Assembly (NCBI GenBank): GCA_935421135.1
Contig: OW285192.1
Location: forward strand, 14,547,001 to 14,611,000
From: Bugulina stolonifera
Lineage: Eukaryota > Bryozoa > Gymnolaemata > Cheilostomatida > Bugulidae
Length of the DNA stretch: 64,000 nucleotides
Direction of reading: 5' to 3'
The notes beneath the pieces are model-generated. The model searched no databases and was not told the origin of the DNA. It saw only the letters and a list, made by a program, of their open reading frames with translations. Below, piece by piece: positions 14,501 to 29,500 of the stretch. The stretch's first letter is position 1. Every line of letters begins with the position of its first letter. A program made the translations under genes and the position numbers.

Positions 14501-17500
14501 TGTACAACTGTAAAGCATATATAGGCCCTATGAAGTAGATGCACAAGTGACGTGTATAAATTATGTAGTTCATATATTAATTACCTTGAAATGCTGAGTA
14601 TACTGAGCCAGTACGTCTAAGACGACTGTACCAACCTCTGCCACCAGGTTCCCCTCCATAACAACAGTTGAGTAGTTATCAGGGTCTACATGTATAATGG
14701 AGATACATGCATGAACACAAATAAACACAATAATATAAAATATAATGGTGCTCATTGATAATACATGTATATGCGGACCTATTCATATGTATATAATGTG
14801 TAGTGTACAGTGACCCTGTTAGAATCTTCATGCTACATCAGAATTCAGATTTTTAACAAATAACAGCTTGAAACTGGATGTCTCGTAACTAACATTGCAC
14901 AGTCTATATGACTACTAATACTTGGTCTCTCAAACCGCTAGTTAACAGGTGAGCATGCATTATGTATGTATAACCAAAGTGTAGGGTGACCAATGACATC
15001 TAGTCCACACTTACTCTTCAGAAAATCCTCCATGTCATTGTTCATGCCACTTGAGGACTGTCGGAAGTGTTTTCCAGAGTCACCCCGTCTGGATGGTACA
15101 GATGCAGAAGTTTTCCTTCCATTGTAACTCGTAGCTATTGCACTGTAACATGGTGGATGAATACAATATACTGAACTAATAACAAAAATTAACAACATTG
15201 TAATAAAGTATAGTATCTACATGTAGAACAGAAGAGCTAGGAGTTTTGGTGCTTTTGGTGTATGTAATCTATACTAAACTAATGTGGTATATTATTCTAT
15301 TTCTACTTGTGAGAGAGCATTGTGCAATAAATTCCAATCTGTACTATGTAAAGGGGGCGTATAACCTAAAAACAGAAACTATTCCCATATTTTAGTTTCC
15401 TGACATCAATTCACTAGGTTAATGATGTGAATCTACTGATTTAATTTTCTGCACAAGTAATCAGAGGAAATCATGTCAAAGAGGAAGAAGGAAACTTCAA
15501 AATAACATAACTTTGTCACAGCTAAAATGGTTCAGAGATGAACGGACTTATTGGTGAGAAGACAACTCCCAATTACATATACAGATGTAGTAGCAATATC
15601 AGGTAATTTTTAACAAAAAAAAGTTCATTAGAACAGAATTAGTATTTCAGTTTCAATCAAACAATTCCCAGGTTTTCCCAGTCTTTTTTCCAAGTCGGAG
15701 TAGAAAATGTTTCATCTCAAATTGTTTCTTACAGGTCAAAGTGAATCCACAATAGTCACAAACATAATACACAAAGTTGTCATGTTTCTCACTAATTCAC
15801 ATTTTTACCGATATTTTGTTTTAATACAGATTTTGGAATTTTCATTTTACGTTTCATTAGGAATTTCATTGTAGTGTAACAGGATAATATACTGCATGCT
15901 ATATCAAAGTGTTACAACTAATACAGTGTTATCTGCTACCAATGCTAAGCAGAATCGTGAGTGTTTATGTATCAGAGATGAGTTTATAGATTATTAGATA
16001 TCTGCTACCCTCTTGGCTTCAGATTACCAAGCCCCTTCCATTCCAAGAGAATGTTAGAAGTACATATGCATGACTAACTACCGTATATTATATCAGCCCA
16101 GAATATTGCATTATGACATTAGTAAGTTAGACAGTATACTTGAATAAAGTTAACCCATCTCCCTGGAGTTGGAATAAGATAATGCTTGAAGTAGGGAAGC
16201 TACATAAGCTTAGGTCCAATGTGGTCAGTACATGTAGATGGAAGACTACGCATACCGCTACATTATGATTGTCTAGATCTACCATAAAATGAATGGAATG
16301 AAGTAGGTTGAAATAAATATCCAGCATACAATATAAGTAGAGCATGGTAGGATAGTGCATCATGCAGTACAAGCCTATCACCATCAGCCAATCTACCATC
16401 ATACACTGGATGTACATGTCTGTACTGAACCTACTTTGTAGACCAGCAGTCACCCATACCGAAAAACTGTTCTAGCTTTAAAGTTGATCTAAAGACAAAG
16501 TAGTATGACGTTACATACTAATGAAAGAAAGTGGACTACTAGTTAGGTAAACCATCAACAATGTGGAGAACTTATTATTATTAGCTTTACTAAAAATTTT
16601 TGTTACTCTATGTAATAATAAATACCATGAAATATAAATCCCATTGTACTTGGGGGGAAACATTGGGGATTTGGGAGTTGTTTACCCAGCCCAAAAAGGG
16701 AGAACAACTCCTAGAAGAAAGTCAACTACATGTACCAGCTTAATCAACATCTTTGAGTGAATAGTTTGAGCTCATAATTCCACTTGGTAAAATAGTCCAG
16801 AATAATGAGAGACAAAGCCACGCAGAACAGGCATCATTTTGTAACTCCACACATAGTGTAGGGTATCCAGCTACTTGTTCCACTTCCGTCAGCAAACACA
16901 AACAGACCAACTGGATGCGTAAGCATCAACTCATGGGTAAGGCTAGAGAAGATGGCTACCACAAACCAAACTCAGCTAACAATTGATAAAACTGGCTCAC
17001 CCATGTTTGATACAAAGATGTGTAGAAGGACAACTATAACTTAGGCAAAGCAGATTGAAGCTGCACTAACCATAAATACATGTACATGTAGGAATGAGTT
17101 GGAATGTTCATTTAGACTTGAGATATCTTTGCAATCTAAGTTTTGGTCCAGTTCAATTTAGTCACATGTGACTGACGCAAAGCACCATGATTCAGTGAGA
17201 CTCGGCGAATTGAAAGTTTCAGACATAATAATGTCAAGGCCACTACCTCTGTCACCCTAGGCCTAGGTACAGTAGCCATATTGGAAATTTGGATGAATCC
17301 ATTTATGATGCCAATTAATACAGGACAGTCTACTGTATTTCTTGCCCCAAACCCTGCACCTTGCACATTAAACACTAACCCAGAGTGGGAATAGTGTTAA
17401 TATTCAATAGCATAGTACTTGATGTTAGTGTCGGAGACCATTAAGCTATTAACCAATATAAATTAAGGACACAGTAAACCAATAAGCTGTAGTGATGAGC

Positions 17501-20500
17501 AACTAGCTGAGATATTAATCTAGCATATAATATGTGAGTGAGTGAGGAGTACTGCACTAGTACCAGTGAACTAGTGTACTAGTGTACCAGTCCATCAGTG
17601 TACAAGTAGTGTACCAGTACATGTACAACAATAGAACACTAGTATCAGTATATGAGTACACTGTATCAGTGTACTTACTGTATACTGATACTAATACCAG
17701 TGTACTGATACTAATACCAGTGTACTGATACTAATACCAGTGTACTGATACTAATACCAGTGTACTGATACTAATACCAGTGTACTGATACTAATACCAG
17801 TGTACTGATACTAATACCAGTGTACTAGTACTAATACCAGTGTACTAGTACTGTCACTAGTACTAGTACTAAAACTATATGAGATAACAGATACTACCCA
17901 TCAGTAAGAGGAGATTCAGTGGGTGATTGCTGTCTGGATCTAAAACACATTCCACCAACATGGGTAAATCTCTGTGGTGCTCACACTGTATTCAATGGCT
18001 TACAAGACCGTACAGTATCAGACTAACTACATAATAGCACGATTATAATAGTCGATAAACTAGACAACAAGCTGGGTGCTTTTCAGAGCAAGGACAGAGT
18101 GCAATTCTAGATTTAGCTCTCCTTAGATGGTCAGCTCACAGGCTAGATATAGAAGAGTCTAGCATTCCTTGACTAGAACACAGTCTACAGGTGACAGATT
18201 GTCACCGAGTGCCAGATAGCCTGATGACGGAAGGAAGACATAATTACTTGTAGCAGTGAGTTCCTACAATTCAGCCTATCTGATACTTCCTCCCATAATC
18301 CCTTACCTAGTCGTTGTATACACACTATATGACCTTATAAGTACATTTAAGGTGCTACAAGATAGAACAGGAAGTTATGTGAGCGACCCAGACATGTAAG
18401 AACACTCAGGCTATGTGCATGTATGTAGAAGAGAAGATTTAATGTCGTATAAGTATTATAGTCACCTGATACTGGTTAGAGTTTTCTTCCCCACGTACTT
18501 GAACTGTTTCAAACAGATTCTACACAAATAAAGAATAACTTATGACATAACGTTGAGACACTGTATTTTAAATTTTCGTTAGTGCCACTGTGAAGTATTT
18601 AGTACTGAACCGAGTCGTTAGTAAAATATTATAAAATAATACACATTCTTATATTACTGGTTCAGTCATTGAGCTCTATCCACGAGCTGTCTACTATATA
18701 CATCAAATAATATTGTATACATTATATATATAACTGAAATAGTGAAGGCCATTGCACATGTACATCTCTACTAGTACTGAAATACCCCAGTAGAGATGCA
18801 CTACTACTACTACTACTAGTACTGGTACCGAAAGTACTCGTACTAGTACTGATGTACTAGTACGAGTACATCTACATCTCTACTAGCACAATAATATAAT
18901 GTATATCCACTTACTCAAATACTTCAAACAGATCAGAAAGTTCTGTCTCTGATGTGTTAGTCATCCATTGGATCAGAACATCTAGATAGAATATACATGA
19001 TGTGAGAGACATTACTGTTATCATAACATGAAATAATAAACACCTCCTTAATATCATATTTACTTGTTGAAAGTTTCAACAGATATTCCTGGCAATGCGT
19101 ATTAAGTAGAAGTATTACAATGTTGTACACTAACTACGCATATGCTATGCACTAGAAATACAACGTATTTAACTAGGTAGTGTTCATATAACCCTATCAA
19201 TTTTTATCACAACAGGTTCAAAACCAATACTAGCTAATGCTAACCTTCAGGCATGTTCTTCAGGACGTACAGGAAACAGATGAGTAAGTCCTTGACCTCG
19301 GAAGTTTCAAACTTGTCGTACCTTCGCTTCTGTGTGTTTACAGTGGAACCCCTGGTAATACCACCAGCTAATGATACAGAGTCTCGTGCGTCTATAGTAC
19401 TTGTAGAGTCGTTACTACAGATGGATGACCTAGAGCCAGCTAGGTTATTATCTCCCCTGATGCTCTTCAAGTTCAGCACTTTGGGAATAATAATAAATTA
19501 AGATATACTATAACAATTTACTTGCAAGCAAAATACAGATTAAACTACATTGTGAATAATGTAACAGTGTGCTATATACAAGTCCAACTACAATAGTCAA
19601 AGATTTCCCTGTCCCAGTTTGAAACTAATACACTTTCACATGTACCTCATGCACTCAACATTTGCCCCAACGATGAAATGCATGCACCTATCATGCATGT
19701 TCTTGTTTTTAAAAGTCGTAAACAAAGAAAGAGAGAGAAAATTTTTTCAACCATTGAGCAGAAGAATTTTTTACTGAGATAGACATCAGGAGTAAATTGG
19801 TGAGAGTTGGTGAATAGATATAACTACAGGTATTTTCAGTTATTACAATAATTTGTACAGATGTTTGCAAGACAATTATTGATGGAGATGAAATGAGATA
19901 GCAAAAATAGAGTGGTTATAAATACGTTGTACATTGAAATTCACATGTTGAGCCGATTAGGGGACAGGAAACAGCACATAGTTTGAACAATTGTTTGTGA
20001 TTTAGAAAAGATATAGTTAGAAGTCTATTCACCTTTTAGTTTCTTCAAACTTTTCACTGTACGGCAATAAGAATGATAACCAAACTACATGACTGTATTA
20101 AAAGCACAGAACACATAGTCATGCAACTATACTATATGCTACAAGGAATTAACAAATCAGTGAGAGTTACATGTATGTTCACTTTACTAACTACTAACTA
20201 ACCTCCAGGACTGTTTCCAGCAATCATGGAGTAGATAAGAGTGTCTTTTGTAGCTGCAGACGACGTGTTGTTGACTTCACTGGCTGCAATTGAGAGTCGA
20301 CTGCTGTATGGCAAACTATTGGCTTTAGATAAATTCGTCTCAGATAATGACACCGTGTCGTACTGGTCACTCAACATCACAGAGTTACTGCAAGAGTATT
20401 ACATACGGTTACTATGGTAATGGTAAACATGGTTACCATAGTAACACCAATAACCGTGTTACTAGGCAACAATAGACACTTATACTATAGTAACACCAGA

Positions 20501-23500
20501 TAATATTTAGATGTTATGGTCGCACCATGTACGGTTACTATGGCAACACTCTATACTGTTGCTATAGCGACACTATATTATATTGTTACTAAGGCACCAT
20601 CAGATATGGTTACTATGGCAACACCAAATATTCCTGTTTTACTATGGTGAGGAAAGACTTGCTTACTGTAACTAGACCAACAACAGTACAACAACATATT
20701 CAAGTACTTACTGAAGCCGCTACTTTTGAAGTACATTAAAAGGTGTATATACTATTGAGAGACAGAGTAGTGGATAGTAGTCAATAATTAGATTAAGGTG
20801 ATAGAGTAAGTTGTGGAACAATTCTTACCGGTTTGAGAGGGTATGGTGGGACGATTCCTTAGGAACTAGCCTGTCTTTGTTCTCAAGAATAATGCTGAAG
20901 AGTGGGAGGTAGAGAGTGATAATCCTGCTAAGACAACCCTGTAATTGAAAGTAGTAACTAACCAGGTATTACTATTACTAAACGGTAACGTTATAGTGGT
21001 AAACATTCAGTCCACTTCATTTATGGACAGCATAAGTGAGTTACTGTGACCACCGGGTCTGAGTCTAACCTCTTTTTGATATCTGTCATCCCGTGCATGT
21101 TTAGCTAGTTGATTCCTCAAGGTGGTTATCGCTACCTTTCTAACGTCACCAATTTCACTGAGAGCAGATTTAACTTCCTGCAGCAGAAGGCCAGAGAGGA
21201 AGTGCTTCTTTCTGTACTCCGAAGTAAGAGTGTAGTCAGATTTGGCATCTGCAGAGAAACACCAGCACAGGATATTACAATACAGCATACTATGTAGGAC
21301 GTGGTAATAAAGAGGGGACAGTCAAGCACTTGCAAAATAGCATTTGGGAAAACCTTGTTTTAGGATTGAATAGTCGTATCAAAATTAGAAGCCATCAAAG
21401 ATTTCTCTATTTTAACCAAGAAAGAAAACTGCATTTAAATGTTGATGGTCTCTTCGTAACATTGTAGTTGGAAAATATTTTTTAAAGAAAAATTGATGAA
21501 ACGATGGACAACTTGAAACTGGAAACGAAAAATAATTGAGAGGAAAATGGTCAATAATCAATGTTACAGTATCAACTTAGATTGATGGAGGTAACCTGGG
21601 TTCCAAAGATTTGTTGGTGTTTACCAGTTGAACTTGAAACCCAGGTCAGGAAGAATGGGTTTGTTTTGCGTAGGATAATAAGAGAGGATGCTGTAGAGGG
21701 TTCAAAGTAGCATCAATTGGAGCGTCTAACTGTACTGTAGATATTCATACACATGGACATAGGTCTGTTTATGGAATTTCTCTAAAAATCTCACAGCAGT
21801 TAGCAGACTGAATATAAAGCCAGTCTCATGCTCTAGACCTAAATGCTCTTCCATAAAAAAGTGAAATAAAGTTTTAGAAATTAGTTACTGGTGGATAAAT
21901 ATTTTCCTTCCACAGTGAAAGCCTAATCCAACTGTTAGAAGCCGGTAATCTCAAATTTAGTGTAGATGAACATCACCAATGTAAGACTGTAGACCAGTAG
22001 TAACAGCAGCTGATAGAGAGACAAACCTAACCCAAAAGTCAGAAGTAGTAATGACCATGTATATCTAAACAGTACTTTGTGTACCATGTATATTATAGTG
22101 GTAAAGCAGCACCCATTACAGTTACATGCATCAGCAAGTATTATTTTTCAGCAGGACGGAATAATTTTGCTCAAGGACTAGAATTAACTTCAACTGCTTA
22201 CTCTAAAAATGTAACCATCTAACTTTTAATTTTATGGGGAAGAAAATGGGGGACAAGCCAAAGGGAAAATTGGATGCATAGCACAAAGACAGGGTTAAAA
22301 GACAAAGTATGAGTATTTGCCACTTAGATTAGAAAAGGCTAAATTTAGTAAGATACAAAATACTTGCCATCTTGCACGAATGCAAATGCACTTAATATGC
22401 CATCTTCCATTATGGGAACTTAGCAACACAAAACAACAAAACAAGTGTAAGTCAAGACAAACCACATGGTTCTGGGTAGGTAAATGGACATAGTGTACAA
22501 GGTATGTATATTAGTAGTGACAGTTGTTAAATAAAAAGGGACTCTTAGATAAATACAATGAGTCAACAACAAAAACAAACATATACATTGCTCAAAGCAA
22601 ATAAATGACAGACCACATACATGTAAATGGCCTAAATAACTGATAGTATACAGTAAAATAGTGAAGCTAAACTAAAAAAGATTTTAACTAAAGTTCTTTA
22701 AAATATATATTAACTAAAGTTCTTTAAAATATATATTAACTAAAGTTCTTTAAAATATATATTAACTAAAGTTCTTTAAAATATACATGTATATTAACTA
22801 AAGTTCATTGAAATATACAGTAAGTCTAATTTTACTAATATTTGATGTAACATAAAATCAGGAGGTTTTGTATGATACGAGACATGGGCTGTGGGTACAG
22901 TATTAGTAGAATACAATATTATTTAGATGACTGGAGAGGATGGAAAGGTAGACACAGAGCCTATGTCAAGGTCAAGCCAACATACCAGTGATATCTAAAT
23001 AATATTATACTAAGCAATAGTGATGTTTGACTTGGGTGTGGTGTGAGGAATACTTGTACAGACTAATGGTAGATTGTAAATTCTTTCTGACTATCTGTTT
23101 TAAATCAGGTAACTCGTTAATTGGGGTAAACAACAGTAATTAGGTCAAACAACGCTATTGAATGAAGGGGCATAGCTTGAAGGTGCATAGCGGAAACCAT
23201 ATTCCCAGATATACCACATGTAAGTGTATTACACTAGGCTAGGAGACACCACAATAAATATGGGTCAAGCTACACCTATACTGTACGTATGCTTACTTCT
23301 CGTTTTAGTGATCGAAGCTGTGAATAAATGAGTAACGATCATAAGTAAGTCAGCACATTGCAATAATTCATGACATGATACTATTAAATACCATCAGATG
23401 ACATACAGGCTGCCTATACAGTCTAAATGGACACAGTCATGACATGATACTATTAGATACCATCAGATGATATACAGGCTGCCTATACAGTCTAAATGGA

Positions 23501-26500
23501 CACAGTCATTAGGTTAGAGTACTGACCTAGTAGTGACATTAGGTAACAGTGAGATAAAGTTAAGGTGCCACACATGTGCTTAAATCAGCCCAATGCATGT
23601 AAGGAAACACCTATATCCCCAATGTGCACACAGAAACACCTTGTGATGAAAACTACAGAACAGAATCACGAATTATTCTGAAATCTCTGTTAATTGTAGA
23701 AGCATAAGCCTGACAAAATCGGAAAAGAAAGCTCTGAGAGGTAATCTAATTGGTCACTATTGGAATAAATGGAGGAGGCAAATCACTTGATTGTGTTTGA
23801 CTTTACCTTTCACTGGCTTCTTCTCGTCTGTGTAAAACATTACAACACTATACATGCAAAGAGGAACAGGAAGGGTATAAATCACACACATAGGGGTAGG
23901 TACATAACAAGACGAAAACGATATACATCACTCACATCTTGGCCCCTCTCTTACAGGTTATAAACAATATACACATGTACTTGTATAACATAAAAACTAA
24001 TAGTGTACATTAGACAATTAAGAGTGTGAGAAGTTGTCCTACCTTTAGTGCGTGCGTACCCAGACCTGAGGGTAGGTAGACTCAGCTGAATATAGTGTTC
24101 ATGGCTGCAGACGATGCGAATGAACTCAAACTTGTAGTCCTGCAGGATCTACAATACAGTAATAACATCTAATGACATCTAATGACTGAAATACAGTAAT
24201 AACATCTGATACGGAGTTGTCCTATCTTTTGTATGTGCATTCACCTTACTAAGGAAATGTATTATAAGATTGTGACATCCTTAACAATATGATGCACATT
24301 ACTCGTATTCTTTACAAATCAATTTATGAATTTGAATAATATACTAAACAATATTATAAACATATAATGCACAACACTCATGAAAACTGTGCTATTTACA
24401 GGAATACTGTAACTTGTTATAACACAATAACACGTGCAGACTGACTCCTACACTATTCTTCCATTACATTTACATGTATGTGCACTCAGTCTACATTGTG
24501 AATTATACTCCACAATTTTCGCACTCGGAGCAAATAATTATCCTAACAACAAAGCAAAGCATAACCCCTCCCTTCAACATGGTTAGTTACTTGCCATAAA
24601 TTATGATGGGTGTCCAAGAAGCATATCACAGGAGACAATCACAAATTTTACTCCACAATAAATAACAATTTACTTGTTTTAAATTAGTAAGTTGGAAAAG
24701 TTATTTATGACAAATAAAAATGGCTACAACATGGTGTTACAAGAATTGGGGGTGGACAACTACAACATATTATACACTGATGATAAAGCATGGCGACCTG
24801 ATGACTGACTGAATACAACAGAACTATGAAGTGGGAAATGTAATCTAGTTAGCGGGTCAACTTGTTTAATCATACATGCACTCATATAGGGTGTATCTTG
24901 TAATCATGTGTTAAATATTACTTTCACAAATGTGTTTAACTTCAGTCATGATGTTTTCATATCCCAGGAACTGAGACCTTTTTACTAAACACTCATTTTT
25001 AAAATGCCATTCTAGAACTGTTACAAAATCATATTTACGTACTAGTGCCAAGTCAGGAGTATAGTCTGTGGTAGCATGATATTAGCAAAGATGGGGGGTA
25101 TAGCGAACCACTCAACCCAACAAACATTCCTAACAACAAATATCTCAGTAAAATAAACGGTCAAGTATTACCTTTTTCTCCTCCAATGCTTCAGGTAAAG
25201 TAGCGAGCTAGAAATATCATACAAGCAGAAGGGCCATGACCTTTAGCAGACGTACTGATCAATTTGATACACATCAAATAGACTCTAGAGTCTGTACCTA
25301 GAATTAAATTCTACCTAACGTATTAGACTTTTAGATAACAGTAACAAGCTATTGCGCACTAGCCGCTGGGCAATTACAAATAGGTAAGCTTACTTTCGGA
25401 TCTCCAGGGCCAAAGTTCTCCATATATAGGTTGATGAGTTTGAAGACAAAACCTCTGTCCAGGAGAGTGAAGCATGTCTGTAAATAGAGAGAGGATAACT
25501 CAGATCTTCACAAGCTGCATATGTTAAGGCAATATGGCCACCAATTAAACAAGTTGTTCAGAAATGTGACTTTAACAGAGCGTTCTGATTGGTGGGCTCC
25601 AAATAAATACCAAAATTCCTCATCCAGCTATTTTCATAGTGGGATCAAATAAACACAACCTGTTACTAGCAGGTGTTGGTGCAGTAGTTATGTCCGAGAA
25701 GTATAACTAGTCCATACCAATCCTAATGCCCTACCAATCTAGTCACACATACATGTAAATGTACAGTATATACAGTATGTATGTAGGTAGAGAATAGAAT
25801 ATAACATATCAGATAAAATCGCAGGCTGTTCAACATGTAGACAAAACGGTGTATACAGTCGTCGTATAGCCTACACAATGTATACAGCCGCCACGTACCT
25901 TGATGAACTGAGAAAGAGCAATATTAGCACTCTTGGTCTCTCTCGGAGTCTCCTTGTACTTGGAGAATATGTGAGAGATGGTCATTCGTATGAACGTCTC
26001 CAACCGCTGGATAAATGTGGACTCTTTGGTTATTGGGAACCTTTCTGGTCTTGCCATCTACAAACAACAGTAACAGCAACGTTATACTATGATAAGAGGG
26101 GCCAATGTCATGAGCACTTACAAGCTATAATAAGTTGTTCTCTTCTAATGTCCTTCCTCTGTTGCCAACCTACCAATTACAATAAGAAGTAGTTTTCTCT
26201 CATTTAGACAAATAGAGAGAGAAGATAACTTCTTATTACGATGTCCATATCAAAGTACATGTACTGATAGTGTAATTATCGTATTCTACCTTGATTCTCT
26301 TTGTGCTAATCAAGTACTGGGATATACTCTTAGCTACGAGCTCAAAGAAGAACCATGAGTATCTCAAGAATTTCCCAACAACCAGGAAGTCAGAGTTCAA
26401 GGGTCGTAGTAGTGATGACAACTGTTTCACCAACTCCTCATGTACCTAAACACAATTACAATAATAATCCTATTACAATACAAGCATATTACAGGCGCGC

Positions 26501-29500
26501 ACCACTGACAATGTTATGAGTAGTACTCTCCACCCTTACGTATACTAAAATATGACAATAAGGAACAGGACGACTGCACATACACCCGTATACCATAGAT
26601 CATTGCTATTTGCTGTCTTTCGACTCAGGATCTATAATAGCTTATGGTACCGAGTAAACTGTACTGCACTTACCGACTTGACTTTATGAGTACACAAGTC
26701 CATAGCATTGAAGGTGTACTTGACGTATGACCTGAGGAGATCATCTTTCCCGAGTTCACATATCTCATGAACAATATGAGCTATGACCCTACAGCATATA
26801 GTATCACATATACATTATATATATATTATGTACGTGTATTGTATACTGTATAGTATTTAGTAGCCCAAGTTAGCACTGGCAAACATGCAGCAGGTACAAT
26901 AGAAAACTCTTAAGTTTGTCAATAAATCTCTGTGACACTGGAAGAAAGTTTGTCAACCATAATATTAGAATTAATACAATAGACAGTGTGCCTACAGAAC
27001 CGTTAGAGACAATATAACCAGTGTGGAACAGACCCCTCATGCTTATATTATTGTCACTCTAATACCTGTCGGACTCGACACATACCTTACGGACTCGAAT
27101 GCCACGTCCTCATTGGAGGTTGATGGAAGCAGTTTGAAGAGTTGATTGAGCAGCGTAGGTAGGAAGTTGATCACAGTAGTCATATTAGCAGCATGTAGAG
27201 CCTGAAATATCCAGAATATTCACACCATATAATATGCAAAAACTGACCCAATATCTTTTACAGGAAATGCTAGAGGTGACGAGCAAAACCAGGATGAAAA
27301 TATTGAGATGTTTGGTTCACTATGGTGTGACGAGGAGGTCAACTATGTGTTGAGGAAACAATTGGAGCTACACAGCTTGAAGGAGGATTTTGAGTCACAT
27401 TAGTTGAGTCACATAGCTTGGGCAGGGAATTTGACTTAGGACAATACATACATCACTGGAGGTAGGGATATATACATGTATATATAGTTTAGGACAGAGC
27501 GTGACATCAATGTGAGGAAGGAACCATAAATAATGAACAGATAGAGAAAAGAGCTAGCAAGCATAGTCCATTAGTTAGAGTGAGGCGATGGCCAATTGCC
27601 TTATGATGCATTACAAAAATTTGGAAGTGAATTAGAAACATCAGAAATATTGTCTTGAATTGTATAACAGTAGTCTTACACTTAGTCAGTAGGGCAGTAC
27701 ACGGCAATATATTAGCAATTCATGTTAACTTTGGACTAACAAGCCATGTTTTGCCAGCGAATATAATCATGAACATGTCTGATACTTTTGGTAAAATAAG
27801 CAACTGGCTGAAATTCATGTAGACATGCAGTCTCTAACTCAAATGCATATTGCTATTTCATACAACACATAAAATATTATTTGTGATGATATCCTTCACC
27901 TTTTCATGCATTGAGAGCATGCGGAAATGTTGGCAAACAGACAGACTTAACCAGTAAGAATGCAAACAAAAACTGTATTTGAGCACCAACAGAAAGAGTG
28001 TAGCCTGTGAACCATGCCTATGGTAAACGGAATAGCTAATGATCCACCCACAACCATAACAAACAATTCTAAACTGAAAGGTTACCTTTATACAGTTTCT
28101 CAATTCAGGTTCATACATGGCATGTCCATTGATAGCAGCCTAAGAATTTATCATAGTGTAAGATGGGAAAGGATGGGAGCAAATTAAACTTCACTTGTTC
28201 AAATAACAATCATGGATAAAATCCCCTCTATTATCCACTCATTCTAGTTGTAGCCAGTGAACAAATGTAAATTTACCAAAAATATTAGCATGCATTAATA
28301 ACATAATGTGAAGGGGTTTGCAAGGTATTTAACAGTTAGTCAACACCCAAATAATGTTATAATTTACACGTAATAATCACAATGAAAGCATTCATGCTGT
28401 GAAAAAACAATATTACAGCAATTTTATGAAAATATTGTAAACACGTGACACGATATTATCACCGCATGAAGTTCCATGACAACACATGAACAAGACGTTA
28501 AAGAGATCAAGCATTTTGACGTAAAAAGCTTATACAGTACTTTAGAAAGAACTGCTCCCCAATTTTTGCTAAGTTTAGGCGTACAACCTCTGGTATCTCC
28601 CGGCTCTATGGGTTCTCTATGGGTGCTAAATATGCTATACTCACCCAACTATACTGATCATCCCATATAAGACTATATTAACCATAGCATTATCCAATTA
28701 TACAGTGGCCCTGTATCTACACCAGTGACCGTGTATATACACCAGTGACCGTGTATATACACCAGTGACCGTGTATATGCACCAGTGACCGTGTATATAC
28801 ACCAGTGACCGTGTGTATGCACCAGTGACCGTGTGTATGCACCAGTGACCGTGTGTATGCAACAGTGACCGTGTGTATGCACCAGTGACCGTGTGTATGA
28901 ACCAGTGACCGTGTGTATGCACCAGTGATCGTGTATATGCACCAGTGACCGTGTATATACACCAGTGACCGTGTATATACACCAGTGACCGTGTATATAC
29001 ACCAGTGACCGTGTATATACACCAGTGACCGTGTATATACACCAGTGACCGTGTATATGCACCAGTGACCGTGTATATACACCAGTGACTGTGCATATAC
29101 ACCAGTGACCGTGTATGGCATCTACCTTGAGCATATTCTTAGCCTCCATCTCATTTGGTACTGTTGGAGTGTTCTGTACTTTCTGGCAGTGGGTGAAGAA
29201 GTTGTGTAGATGTAGATCCTGGAAGTAACATAGTCCAAGTTTAGATACACTCACTGTATGCAGAGGTGAGAACACAACAACCTACAGTAGCTAGTTTACC
29301 AGACTAGAGTAACAACTTGTCCACACATAATTATCGCTATGGAAACACACTACACTTGAAGGTACATACATGCAGCTAGGCCATGTCAACAACAAAAGTA
29401 CAAAATGATAACTGGATATGTAGCGCAGTTTGAAGTGTATAACGCTATGGCTATAGAGTCATAATTGAGCCTTATACGTGTTCGAGTGTTTGAGTCAAAC

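Larger units (their letters stand above)
15143..18465 (-). other. DOCK intron 35
   Basis: This 3.3-kb intron lies between exons 36 and 35. It holds a 20-bp minisatellite (17681-17860) and an inverted pair of a GGGAGTTGTT-type sequence at about 16672-16714. The rest shows nothing I recognise; the exons on either side join in phase 2, so no exon is required inside it. Confidence 0.5.
21249..23806 (-). other. DOCK intron 28
   Basis: This 2.6-kb intron holds a short 26-bp tandem repeat (22684-22818) and a 69-bp direct duplication (23369-23506). No gene is seen in it. Confidence 0.5.

Noticed and set aside
28673..29275. Long minus-strand frames (up to 200 codons) of [20 protein letters not shown] repeats
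   Set aside because: They are the 20-bp minisatellite read in three frames. Only the first 31 codons at 29126-29218 are real (DOCK exon 19).
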